DNA from: Pestalotiopsis fici W106-1
Taxonomy: Eukaryota > Ascomycota > Sordariomycetes > Amphisphaeriales > Sporocadaceae
Reading direction: 5' to 3'
NCBI RefSeq assembly: GCF_000516985.1
Contig: NW_006917093.1
Location: 3,596,001-3,660,000, forward strand
Length of the DNA: 64,000 nucleotides
This document shows positions 23,601 to 33,597 of the stretch, in pieces (the stretch's first letter is position 1; each line of letters begins with the position of its first letter). The notes below the pieces were generated by a model. It was given only the letters and a program-made list of their open reading frames with translations. It ran no database searches and was not told the DNA's origin. A program made the position numbers and the translations under genes.

Positions 23601-24152
23601 TATGTCAATAGTATTACTTTCCTCCGACTTGGGACGCGGTCCACTCGATGCCCGGCGAGCACGAAGAGAACTTCTCCTCGTGGATGGACCTTCGGGGATA
23701 ACGGGCAGGCTGTTGAGAATTTCTGCCTCGACAACTTGACGAGGCTTCTTCTTTTTCTGTAACTTCACAGTGGGTGTACGTTGGACTTTGGCAACAGGTG
23801 TGCGCTCGGGCGAGTCTAGTTGATGAGACGAAGAAGGCTCGGCAAAAGACACCAATTTCGGAGTTGGTCCTTCTTCCTGCCTCTTGAGTCTGTCCAAGTG
23901 CTCCGGAGTAGAGATATCTGTAGGGCTGGTATGCGGCACGCTGCTGGCTTGCAGAGATTGCTTGCTTGGCAAGGCCAGCGGAGGCGGCATAAGACTCAAA
24001 GGAGAAGGGGATTTGACGGCTGGTAGCACATACGGACGGGACTCTGGGAGTGGTTCTTCCATAGATGTCAACAATCTGACGGCAGCTGAGTTTCCTCCTC
24101 CGGGCGTCTCGTCATTGTCATCGTCATAGTATTCGGGAGGTCTGCGGTCCAT
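20691..24152 (-). CDS. Chitin synthase, class I type
   Basis: This processive membrane glycosyltransferase makes chitin from UDP-GlcNAc at the plasma membrane. The frame is open across 1153 codons, but a 57-nt intron at 21866-21922 (donor GTAAGT, branch TGCTAAC, acceptor TAG) interrupts the conserved ETDVP|DTVPEF; removing it gives 1134 aa. Exons are 21923-24152 and 20691-21865. Catalytic motifs are EDRILCW (712-718) and QRRRW (752-756). Upstream are [11 protein letters not shown] and the [11 protein letters not shown] block. [25 protein letters not shown] points to class I rather than class III. About seven hydrophobic segments follow QRRRW. Residues 1 to about 370 form a Pro/Ser-rich acidic N-terminal region, longer than in many class I enzymes. 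Confidence 0.93.
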   Translation of the reverse strand: MDRRPPEYYDDDNDETPGGGNSAAVRLLTSMEEPLPESRPYVLPAVKSPSPLSLMPPPLALPSKQSLQASSVPHTSPTDISTPEHLDRLKRQEEGPTPKLVSFAEPSSSHQLDSPERTPVAKVQRTPTVKLQKKKKPRQVVEAEILNSLPVIPEGPSTRRSSLRARRASSGPRPKSEESNTIDIESSQDTTSSIRPTPRRSYQPSVNSLDSSFLDPPHLPPPNQSYYQPRESGSPTRPWSRMSGHSDFRRAPASNIQYEPADINGSPRPGTPSSQYGGSPRRPLPPAPLFSGSARSSAYVGDDATVNIPLDPDNDDVFGTDGDMGNHRQSYGALSQETLSEEPETPFDDKSNLYAPAPEGLQERRGVRAPQMAKKAVQLINGELVLECKIPTILYSFLPRRDEVEFTHMRYTAVTCDPDDFVDKGYKLRQNIGKTARETELFICVTMYNEDEIGFTRTMHAVMKNISHFCGRNKSRTWGERGWQKIVVAIVSDGREKIHPRTLDALAAMGVYQHGIAKNYVNQKAVQAHVYEYTTQVSLDSDLKFKGAEKGIVPCQMIFCLKEKNQKKLNSHRWFFNALGKALNPNVCILLDVGTKPGGNSLYHLWKAFDQDSNVAGACGEIKAMKGKWGSSLLNPLVASQNFEYKMSNILDKPLESVFGYITVLPGALSAYRYHALQNDETGHGPLSQYFKGETLHGQHADVFTANMYLAEDRILCWELVAKRNERWVLKYVKGCTGETDVPGKWYLYPFLEANQTANTLVDTVPEFISQRRRWLNGAFFAAVYSLVHFKQVWQTDHTVARKVLLHIEFFYQFIQLLFTYFSLANFYLTFYFVAGGLAEESSDPFGHHLGLYIFTVLRYTCVLLISMQFIISLGNRPQGAKKLYLASMIIYGIIMAYNTFACIYIVVKQITSSDKVSLGNNVFTNLTVSVGSTVGMYFLMSFLYLEPWHMFTSSAQYFMLLPSYICTLQVYAFCNTHDVTWGTKGDNVMKTDLGGAIGHGGLVELDMPSEQLDIDSGYDEALRNLRDRVEVPSPGVSESQLQEDYYKSVRTYMVVSWMIANAILAMAVSETYGSSGLGDNYYLRFIMWAVAALALFRVIGSSTFALLNVISIVVEGRIRMSIKVPQWMGGFGSKVSEKMSSAMSSVGSSLSR

Positions 24153-25866
24153 GATGATGAATTGTTCGGCAGCAGGAATGCTGACCAGCGCCTGAGTAAA
24201 ACACCAGACTCAGAGTAATTTGAAAGAAACAGCAAAATTCGCGATTCTTTCAAGAAATCGCTCTGTTGCGCGCGACAGGCCAAACTTGGAGGTGTGTAAG
24301 TGACTAGATGGTCTTGATCGAAAACGGGGCGAGGGTTGTGCTCAAAAGGAAGAGAATCTCGAGGCAACACGGCTCAAGAAGTGAGTCAAGTGTAAAGCTT
24401 GGCCAACAGCAATCAAGTGTCGTTTTTTTTTTTCGTCCGGAAGATAATTATTGGCGGGGGACCTCCGTCGCAAGCTCAAAGTATCACAGGCACTTTGTTG
24501 TTTGCGGGCGCCTACGTAGGCCTGTTGTTGACCCAGCAACGTCGATCGGGATCTCTCCAAGAGCTGCAAATGCCATAGCTTATCGGGCAGAAGTGGATGG
24601 CGCTCAGGGCACTTGGTGGGCTGTTTAGCGCTCAACCCCGGAATTTATGGTTGCCCTAAGGGTGGCTTCCACGCTCCAGTACAGGCGCTAGACTCGATGG
24701 TTCTTAGCGCCCGTCTCGCCTCGTCGCGCTTCCCGTCGCCGGTTCATCAACCTGATGGGCTTTTCAAACAAACGACTTTTCGAGGGAAGCTATTAGATAG
24801 GTAGATTAACACCTTGAATAAAAACTTTGCATCCCGTATAATTAACCACTTTGCTTTTGAGACATCAATCAACTCTACAACACAAATCTGACGAAAGACT
24901 GTTAGATTGTGCCAAGTCTGGACACCGGATGGCCCCTCGTATCCATCGGAAGCTACTGAGCTTTGCTTGTTTACTTCCTGGAAGAGAAGTCAAAACACGC
25001 ATGCAGGACTCCGAAACATAGGCAGATCATCGCGGCACCGTCCCCTGAGCGATCTGCAGCTTACGACTTTCCTACAAATGCACTGCCTGTGTATCCATAT
25101 TTGCCAAAGAAGAAAAAAAGTAAATACTTTGTGGTTGGTCACACTCATCACCAATTTACTATAGCGAACTCTCTATCATGAGACACGGCAACTAGCTTGC
25201 TCAGCTCGGAAAATGAGGCAAGATTATTGATGATCTGCTACCCATTGAATTGGCTTTTCAGATTTCATAACAAATCATCCTCGTCCGATCGGAGAACACA
25301 GGCTTTCACTAGGTAACCAACGCACTCAAGAGCTTATACCGCTCAACCATTGGGTGTTTGTGACATGGTAGTTAACAAGTGACCTCTCTCTTCATTTTCC
25401 TTCCTCTTTTCTCAGATACATGAGTCCCAACTCATCGTAGGTTTCACCAGATGTACTATAGATTTCTGTTCAGCCATCAAGTCCTAGAAAAGGCCAGTGA
25501 GGAGAGGTGGTTGCTGCGCACTAATAAAAGCATCTCAACCGGACCTCCGCAACCACTATTCTGTTTGTAGCTGGTCATCCAATGTGTTCTCGCCCACCTA
25601 TACCCTATCGATGCTTCATGTTACCTTGGTATGTAAGGATCGAGAGCCATGTCGTCCATTGTTCTGCATGTCATCAACTAGAAATTCAAGAGCCACGTGT
25701 ACATTAACAACGGGCACCGAATCAAACATTGCACAGAGCGCACAAGGGAAGGGGTTTATTCGAGATGTTACTTTGTTCCATATGTCTGGACTGGTTATGA
25801 AACGCTTGAATAGCATAGAGAGCAAGAGGTATAAGGCATTGTATATCCTCCTTATCAACCCGACTC
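24153..25866. other. 1.7 kb region without a gene
   Basis: This lies upstream of the chitin synthase (-) and downstream of the ABC gene (-). It contains a T-tract at about 24424-24434. The open frames on the + strand have no codon bias or recognisable motif. It most likely holds the chitin synthase promoter and 5' leader plus the ABC gene 3' UTR. Confidence 0.45.
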
Positions 25867-27819
25867 TTACGCCATGCCCCAAATTTCACGCCAACCTTTC
25901 TCGTCTCTCCCCAGAGATCCCCTTGACCGGCCAAACCTCGCCTTGTCTCCAGAGTTGGCCTCGGGCAGGCATAGCCATTCCCTAATGCAGTCGGGAATTT
26001 CCTCCCTCACATGGCTGATGCATATCAAAGCCTGTTGATCATTGAGGCCAGCCATCTTGACAGTGCCAGTCTTGGAGGCCTCACTCTCGACTACGACCTC
26101 CGAGCCGTCGTCCTTTGTAATGTACGTCCTTGTCTCGCCGTGCTCGAGGAAGAGCAAGCAGCGATTACGTACGCCATCGTCCATCCCACTGCACGCCTCA
26201 TCCAGGACCACAATGTCGGGGTTCTTGATGATGGCGCGGAGGAACAAGGCAACGCGCTGGGCGGAGAAGGAAAGTTCGCCAAACATGTAATGATCAGCCC
26301 AGGCCAGGCCGTTTTCTGTAAGAGTGCTCGACGGCGTGGCATGCGCTGGGTTAAGTTCGGGCTCGAACCACCGAAGTACGGCATCTACTCTTTCCTTATT
26401 CTCGGATGTCAAAGATGCCTTTGTGCGAAACGTGTCAGCCCAGGCATTTTCCAGCACTTGCCGTACTGTCAAACTGCGAGGCAAGAGTTGATGAATCTCG
26501 GGGCTTGAATGTCCGATGCGAGACTGGATGTCCCATATCGTCAAAGGTAACGAGCCTGGCTCGGGCAGTCGACTCCTCCCAAAGAGTTTGATGGGCAAAG
26601 AATAGGTCTGAGGATGATCAGAACAGATGAGCGATAGAATAGTAGTCTTGCCGGACCCATTGGGCCCAAATATACCCCAGCGTTCGCTTCTTCTGACTGT
26701 CCAGAGAAGGCCAGTCTTCTCTTGACCATTGACCTGTTGCTTCCAGTTTCCAAGCGCAATCTTACCTCGATATTGCACCTGACAACCGTCCATTTCAATT
26801 AAGGGCTCCCCCGCAGTTTGATGAGCCTCGTTCTCGATGGGTGGCTCGTTATCCACTTCAGTGCCTTCTTCGCCCATGAGGGCCTCACCTTCAATCCCAT
26901 TCCTTGTAATTTTCTTGCCCATCTGCACCAGGTTATGCACGGCCAAGGTCTCATCTTCCTTGGATACACCGTTCCAGACACCCTTGACGTATTGTCGCAA
27001 TTTATCGAGGACTTCCTCCTTCTCGCCCATAGCCCCGACTTGGCAGTCACTCTTTAGATAAATAAGATGCGTGATCCAGTCTGGAATTGGATCCTGGGGT
27101 CTGGCACTGAGCACGAGGCGTGGACTAGCACTGCTGGCCAGTCCATGCAGAAGTGGACTCAAGCTGGCTACCGTGGGAGGATCGAGGCCCATGAAAGGCT
27201 CGTCCAGTAGTAGTAGCTCCGGTGAGGTGAGCAGTGCTCTGGCAATCCTCGCCCTTCGTCCCTGTCCATTACTCAAAAATGCCACGGGGAGATCCAACAA
27301 CGGAGACAGCTTGAGGTCTCTCACCACACGGTCAAGTAGACCAGGATCAACAATATCGTCGTCGCTTTTCAAGGCGTTGAGCTCTGTGTTCCCCAGCAAA
27401 AAGTCCCGGAGAGAGAAGTCCGTCTTCTCACGCTTAGACTCGTAGCGTGCCGAAAGATAGGCCGCAGCCGTTGGCCCGTTTGATAGACCCTCACTACTGA
27501 AGCCAACATATTTTATTGCTCTGCTGGGTACTCGTAGCTTATGAGGAACATATTCCGTTGACAGATATGGAAAGCTCCGAGCTGTGGCAGGAAAGCACAA
27601 ATGCTGGCCCCTTAACAGCTGCAAAAAGGTCGTCTTTCCACTAAGCGAAGGTCCAATCACGGACCAATGCGTCGGCGGCTCTGCTGCTGAAGGCAAAGAA
27701 AAGTTCAGGTTAGAGAATAAAGCCGGATTTGGATGTATGGAAGATGCATTGGGATGGTGGCGGTAGAAGGTGCCATTGGCAATGCTGATCAAGGGTGTGC
27801 GGGTGGTCGGAGGTCGCAT
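25867..27819 (-). CDS. Soluble twin-ATPase ABC protein, ModF/YDR061W-like
   Basis: A single exon encodes 650 aa. There are two ABC ATPase domains and no membrane segment. Domain 1 has Walker A GPSLSGKTT (56-64), signature LSNGQ (182-186) and Walker B LLLLDE (202-207). Domain 2 has Walker A GPNGSGKTT (385-393), a degenerate signature LSFSAQ (516-521) and Walker B IVVLDE (536-541). It resembles yeast YDR061W and bacterial ModF/PhrA-type proteins, not ABCE or ABCF factors: it lacks the ABCF linker and ABCE iron-sulfur domain. Cellular role and location are not established for this group. The product is about 100 aa longer than yeast YDR061W as I recall, the extra lying in the interdomain linker around residues 270-340. 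Confidence 0.85.
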   Translation of the reverse strand: MRPPTTRTPLISIANGTFYRHHPNASSIHPNPALFSNLNFSLPSAAEPPTHWSVIGPSLSGKTTFLQLLRGQHLCFPATARSFPYLSTEYVPHKLRVPSRAIKYVGFSSEGLSNGPTAAAYLSARYESKREKTDFSLRDFLLGNTELNALKSDDDIVDPGLLDRVVRDLKLSPLLDLPVAFLSNGQGRRARIARALLTSPELLLLDEPFMGLDPPTVASLSPLLHGLASSASPRLVLSARPQDPIPDWITHLIYLKSDCQVGAMGEKEEVLDKLRQYVKGVWNGVSKEDETLAVHNLVQMGKKITRNGIEGEALMGEEGTEVDNEPPIENEAHQTAGEPLIEMDGCQVQYRGKIALGNWKQQVNGQEKTGLLWTVRRSERWGIFGPNGSGKTTILSLICSDHPQTYSLPIKLFGRSRLPEPGSLPLTIWDIQSRIGHSSPEIHQLLPRSLTVRQVLENAWADTFRTKASLTSENKERVDAVLRWFEPELNPAHATPSSTLTENGLAWADHYMFGELSFSAQRVALFLRAIIKNPDIVVLDEACSGMDDGVRNRCLLFLEHGETRTYITKDDGSEVVVESEASKTGTVKMAGLNDQQALICISHVREEIPDCIREWLCLPEANSGDKARFGRSRGSLGRDEKGWREIWGMA

Positions 27820-28322
27820 ATTGCCAATTGCAGCATTTCTACAAGATCAAGATTACCCAATACGTTCAATCTCGTGCCTAATGAAGCACTGGGTGTAAGT
27901 AGTAGTAATAGTCGTGAGTGACTCAAGTTATGACGAGTATGGCCCAAGGGCGGGGATAAACCGGACTTTAGTCTCTTGGCTCTTTATGTAATAGTTATGC
28001 ACCTGCAAGCGAGACTTGGGCCAGGTACCCAAGTTATGCACGGATCAAGCTGAGCATTACCAAGGCTTCCAGGGCGTTCGCGTTCAGCTTGGAGCCTTCT
28101 GAGCGAACGGCAGCTGCTCTATCGCTGGGAAGCTCACAGCTACACTTCATTACATACTCGACCTGCCATCAACACCACAAACATAATAATCCGCAATCAC
28201 CAGAGTACCGTCAATTGTTGATTCGATTTGACAAGCACATACGCACAGTCGGAAACCAAAACAATACATCCATCAAATCCAGATCAGGGCAATAGCCAGC
28301 ATCACATCAATCAATAGCCAAG
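27820..28322. other. Divergent promoter region ABC/UMP1
   Basis: This region of about 500 bases lies between the starts of the ABC gene (-) and UMP1 (+). No gene is seen. I looked for the proteasome control element GGTGGCAAA and did not find it. Confidence 0.5.
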
Positions 28323-28918
28323 ATGGTAAGCTCTCAAGCCCCATTCCATCCTGTTCACTACCACGATTATCATCGCTGGGCATGTGCCAATAGCTTCCGG
28401 AACCGCATTACCTTCTCCAAGTTTCTCAAAACTGACAAGCCCTCTCTTCTCTCCGCTCGTAGTCGATGCGTCTCGTCCCTTCCGCCAACAACCCAACCAG
28501 CTTCACGCACCTCAAGACAGCCGGCGCCCCTTCGGCACCCGGTCTACACGACACCCTGCGGCACGGCGTAGGCCCGACCCCGTCACACCTCGAGGGCGTC
28601 GAGGCCCCCGTCAGCCGACACCCTCTCGAGTCGCGCCTCAAGGCGTGGCAGTCGACGCAGGACGCCCTGCGCATGGAGACGCTGCGCAAGACGTTTGGCA
28701 TTGCCGAGCCCATCCGCCGCGGCATGGAGGCCAAGATTGTGAGCGAGGGCTCGTGGCGGCCCGCTGCCCTCGGTGGTGGCGCTGGCAAGAACAACTTGCA
28801 CGAGGATATCCTGGGTGGCCGTGACACCAGTGTCGACTGGGAGGACGTCTTTACCGGCGAGGAGCAAAGGAGTGCTGCAGGCATCCACGACGAGATGGAG
28901 CGAAAGCTAAAGATGTGA
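28323..28918 (+). CDS. UMP1: Proteasome maturation factor UMP1
   Basis: Ump1 is the short-lived chaperone of 20S proteasome assembly, enclosed and degraded when the core matures. The first coding exon is the ATG alone (28323-28325); an intron with donor GTAAGC runs 28326-28462 and exon 2 is 28463-28918, giving 152 aa (MSMRLVPSANN...). Family hallmarks are TAGAPSAPGLHDTLRHG, HPLESRLKAWQ, METLRKTFGIAEPIRRGMEAKI and HEDILGGRDTSVDWEDVF. Length matches the family. A second in-frame ATG lies three bases into exon 2, so initiation there would lose only two residues. Confidence 0.95.
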
Positions 28919-29533
28919 GAGATGTTTGTGTAGATGATACTCGTCTTGGTCGGCGAGCATACGAGAACATTCCTGTGGACAGCGCTCCAAGAAGATGTGT
29001 CCCGAAATGCGTCACTCGTGGAGAAGACTGAATCAAGCCTCGGGTATCGCAGTATGACTAGGCCGTCTCCGTGAAGCTGTACTATACGCTCACCAAATGA
29101 ATACGGGCTCGAGGCAATTGTGATAGATCACAACACCGTGGGAAAGGGCCCGGAATAGACAACGAAATGTTATGACCTTATTGTATTTTTGATGCTCATA
29201 ACAGCAGTCGATGACTGCTTTCTAGAATGCTTATCCAGCTGTACAACACGTGACTCCAACCATTTCCCCATGAAATCAGAACCGAGAGAGAGTAAGACTT
29301 TACAAATGAACAGACAGAAGAACACCAATGCTACGCCAGTCACACAGTACAGGCCAACCCGTGAATCTCGTGCGGTGACAAGGAGGCACCATTCCGACTC
29401 TCCAGTCTGGCCGCCGTGAAACTTATTGACGGTAATGCCCGTAGTGACCTGCCCCAAGAGGTGCTTACATTATATAGCCGAGATCTGACATGTATCGCAG
29501 GACAACATATACGTGCGTCCCAATGCTCTGAGA
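28919..29533. other. Convergent 3' intergenic region
   Basis: This lies between UMP1 (+) and the UBL3-like gene (-). A minus-strand frame with one hydrophobic stretch has no ATG start and is not called. No other feature is seen. Confidence 0.5.
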
Positions 29534-30389
29534 TCATAAAATAACACAACATCCGCTGCGGCCGGATCGTGAGCTCGGTTCCTTGAGCCGCTTATTTGCT
29601 TCCTCTTCATCTACTATTTCTTGTGGTTTCACTGTCATGTGAATAATGCTCGTCACGGAGGGCGAAAAATTGTAGTCTGCAGATCCTCGGTCAGTATTGG
29701 CACAAGCAGGTCAAGTAGCAATGAAACATACGTGCTAAAGTCGACTTGTCGTCCAGCATCTTGCCCAACTTGATAAGTCGTATGGATGTTGGCTCTCTGG
29801 GTGGCGTCTCCCACTCGGTACGCCATTCCCGCAGGATTAATTCTTTCAGGGTGTAGACCGTAATACTGAAAGGGTCCATCTTTCCGTCCTCAGTCACTCC
29901 TGTAACGTTGACATTTCGTTTCTTAAGGTACTTTTCGTTGATTTTGAAGGGATGGCGGTTCCCCGTGCTGGGTATTATGATCAAAATATCCACATTTAAC
30001 TCGCCCGGCGTCGACTGCTCGCCATTTGAATCTGCTGGCCCAATGGCATCGTGATCCTTAGTCTCGGTCGCAGTGGCTGGTGCTTTGCCCAATGCCTTGG
30101 CCGAGGGGTGTGATGTGGTTTCGACATCGTGAGATGTTCCGATGTCCTCGGAGTTATCGGGGGCAGATGCTTGCGCGGATTGAGGGTCCCGCGGTGTATT
30201 GTCTGCGATGGCTGAGGACGTTGTCGCACCAGGCACGGTGGAAGCCCCTGATTGATCTTGGGCTTTCGGAGATAGATTTTCCATCTCTACAGAGTTGGAC
30301 GAGTTGGCTTGAAGATGTGTTGATGGCGACTCTGTCTGTTCCTCACGCGAACCTAGATCTCCACCCGGCAACCGTTCCGGCTGTGACAT
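29534..30389 (-). CDS. UBL3/MUB-like membrane-anchored ubiquitin-fold protein
   Basis: Exons (minus strand) are 29732-30389 and 29534-29676; the 55-nt intron has donor GTATGT and acceptor CTGCAG. The product is 266 aa. Residues 1-130 are disordered, rich in S, T, P, E and A. Residues 132-238 form a ubiquitin-like fold with the UBL3 pattern: a hydrophobic first strand (VDILIIIP), LKELILREWRTEWETPP, and SIRLIKLGKMLDDKSTLA. The protein ends GCCVIL, a CaaX box; the final Leu predicts geranylgeranylation, and a second Cys precedes it, as in animal UBL3 (CCVIL). It lacks a terminal diglycine, so it should act as an anchored scaffold rather than a conjugated modifier. UBL3/MUB proteins recruit E2 enzymes to membranes or sort cargo in plants and animals; the role in fungi is inferred. 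Confidence 0.85.
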
Positions 30390-33300
30390 GGCTGCACCTT
30401 TCCTTTTTGCAGACGACGACTCCTCTCCGTCCAGTTGGCGGCCCCAAAACGTCGATCTGTCTTTCGCTGTGAGTGGAAATCCCGCGAATCAGGGAATCTG
30501 TTGGATATGGCGCCCTCTCGGGGGGTTGAAAGTCGAGCAGCACGGGTATTATCCGATTGAGTTTGATTGAGCTGTCCAGTGTTGATTGCAGCTGCAGCAG
30601 AATGCGGATGCCGTAATTTCACGGGGATGTGGAGGTATGCCGGTTATGAATGTACAAGTCCTAGATCCAGTGGCTTGCGTAAAAGGGTCGACGAGTTTAT
30701 TGCGCACAAGGGGTTCCTGCAAGTAGGCCCAGTGACAAGCAAGTCTATCTCAAGAGCAAGAGAGAACGAATGTAAAACAGTAAATGCGATCGGACGAGAG
30801 CATGCAAAAAGGAAGCGAGAAACACCCGTGGAGTTTAGTTGGCACTGCAGCGAAGTCCAGCTGTCGCACCTAATCTCATCCAGTCATGGGGATTTGGGTC
30901 AAGTCAACTAAACTGCCTGCAGGAAAGAGGGGACCACTTTGTAATTGATTGGGTGGTGGCAGCTTTGGGACGACGGTTTTGGAGTTGGTATAGGGAGAAA
31001 AAAAAAAGAAACAGCCGTCACCAGAAGCTAAGGATGATGGATGACACTTGGAGTGTTGATCTGGGTCAGAAACCGTTGGCGGTCGGTTGGTCGGTCTTTT
31101 GCGCGGTCCAGGTAATAAAAAGTCACTGTCACGATTCGCTGCTGCTGCTGCTGCCGCTGCCGCTTGTGCTCGGTGCTGCTCGTCCTGCTGAGGCCCCCAG
31201 ATCGGTTCGGCCAAGGGATGACGGGAGTAGTAATGAAGAATGGGACGGAAGACCCAAAGTCGACTTGATGGATGACTGCTTCAGAGGTCCAAGGCTTTGG
31301 CTTGCGCGCTTGACTTTTTACTGAGCCTTTGCACTCTTGTTGATCTCTTCTGGCTCTCGCCCAAGCTGGGTCTTGAAATGGTCTTGGCTGTTGCTTGGCT
31401 CGTCAAATCTGGGTTCTACCTTTTAGTCCAATGTGAGCAAGAAAAAAGCAAGCGTCGCTTCGCTCTTGCGGGTAGACGGGCGGGCGGGCAACCTGAGAAT
31501 CGAGTACCCGTGGGAAACTATGCAGGCCACTAGTAAAGGGAATCCGGAGGGACGCGAATCCAAAGGCAAATTCGGGGTGGCTCTAGGCGATGGAGGGGGG
31601 GACTGGCACTGTAATCTGGACTTTGCTGGGTTTCTCTCAGGCGTTTGGCCTGGCCACTTAGCAGCCTTAGTGCTTCCTAGGCTTGTCCCCAAGCGGCCTA
31701 GCACTGTTGTCGCTGCAGGAGGACTGGCGATGGGGAAACGCCATTTGGGCTGGTCAGCCCCAAACCTGTTGCTGTTGCAATGAAGGCAACTTCTAGTGAT
31801 ACCCAAAACGGTAGCAATCGACCAAGTATTTGAGTTTTGAGTTTCTTGTTTGATTGAGCGCTCCAACTTCTGGGCATGATATCTTTGCAATTGTACCTGA
31901 CTGGCCTAGGTGAACTGTCGTGAGAAGGTTGCAGCGTAGTATTTTCAGGGTCTATTTGATCAACCTCCATCATCACGTAGGAGAAAAGGTACCAGCTGAC
32001 GGTAGGTAGGTAGTACTGTACGTCCACCCACTACACAACTCTACGGGTAGTACAAAACACAGGTAATGTGGCTGTGAGTGACTGCGAGGTAGCCAAGCTT
32101 GCCAACTTGGTTGATCGAATTGAAATAACAATCAATGTTTCGATGGACGGACGTCGACAAATGTAGCAAACGATAACACTGCAACTGGACAACCTCAATG
32201 GGTCGCTCAGCCAGCAGCCAGGTCTCGTCCATGACAAAACTTTTGTAGTCCTGTAGGGTACAAGACTAATTCCTACAATGAGTGAACATCTCGACTCGAC
32301 GGCCTTTGTCATCAGTGGTCATGTCATCAGCTCTGGCAGTATCACCCGTAGTAATACTATGGGCGGCACAAGCCAAATCCTCCCATCCTCCGACCGGACC
32401 GATCGGGATCGCATCTATAGTCCACAGCGAAATCCTTTTTCGACAAATGTCAGCATAGCCTTTTTTTTTTCTTTCTTTCTTTTTGTAAAGCCTAATCCAG
32501 CAAATTATTAGCAGCGCCGGGAGGACACGTTTAAAACTCGGAACATTTCAGGCACAGGGAGAGAGAGCGAAAGCAACAGAGACCCGACCGATCGATACCC
32601 CGTCAAACACAAAAAAGATAATGTTAATTGTGACCCCGTTCATAATCCGGGGAGGAGCCTGTCATTCGACTCAGAAAGGGACATGGGGGCCTCCTGGTAA
32701 ACTTCCCCCCGGTCCATGGGTGGAAAACTTGGCATGGTGCCCCCCACTCCGTCATACGGTAAATACGGGTCTCATTACTTGAAGCTCAGCTCTCCTCCGC
32801 TGGCTCTGTCACATATCCCAATGTGGTATTGGCCGATCCGGTGACAGGTCATGTCATTGTATGGTGTTGCCCTGTTGATTCCCCTTGCCGTTGTATCTCG
32901 CGAGATGAATAGACGCCATTGTGTCAACCACGAGCGGAAAATATCAAAACCATAACCGAGTCATGTTGAGAGCTCAGATGTGCCCAGGGTCCGCCCATTG
33001 CTGGATTATTGCCTACTTTGCCACCGAGATCAACTATTTGTTGCCTGGGCCAGTCCAGATCCAGGAGATACCCCTCACATAACTCTAAAGTGACGACGAG
33101 TTATTCGTCATTTTGTACATTCTCAGCACTAATGAATGTTTTGCAGGATCGAAGAAAATGGACAGCATTGTGGACTTGACGCCGAATTGTCATGCCAATA
33201 AACCCAGCAGTAGTGGGACGGTAAAGAAGCATGGTTGTAAAGGACGACGAAAAAGGCCCATCACTTGAAAACTACGTAGTGCCATTGCTTGAGTACAACC

Positions 33301-33597
33301 AGAGCGACATGTGACTATCACGAACAAGAGGGCAGAGTTGTGCTTTTGCTGGAGTCACTTGAAAATCGTTCATAGGGCACAGAAATGCGCCTAGCAAGTA
33401 CTCTGTACTGCTCATTCACCCAATGACAGAAAAAAATAAGAAGAAAAATAAAAGACGAAAAGAAGCAAGCTTTACATATTCGTCCATATACATCACACTC
33501 CAACTCATATGATTATCTTTCATTCGGCCTTAAAAAGCTATTGAATCCGCAATGATGACTACTCGTGATAGGCGTCAGAGACGAAACAACACTGCAA
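30390..33597. other. 3.2 kb gene-free region
   Basis: This contains the promoter of the UBL3-like gene at its left and the 3' UTR of the TRI12-type transporter at its right. Simple sequence is present: a GCT run at about 31139-31155, GTAGGTAGGTAG near 32000, and a T-tract with CTTT units at 32460-32482. Open frames are short, overlap on both strands and show no coding bias. I see no transposon ends or RNA gene. Confidence 0.5.

Noticed and set aside
25497..25985. 162-codon + strand frame near the 3' end of the ABC gene
   Set aside because: It overlaps the ABC coding end on the other strand, has no bias or motif, and mostly covers 3' UTR.
29170..29457. 95-codon minus-strand frame with one hydrophobic stretch
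   Set aside because: It starts at TTG, not ATG, and lies in the convergent 3' regions of UMP1 and the UBL3-like gene.
31433..31783. 116-codon + strand frame in the 3.2 kb gap
   Set aside because: Opposed by a longer antisense frame, without bias or domain, and without plausible flanking exons.
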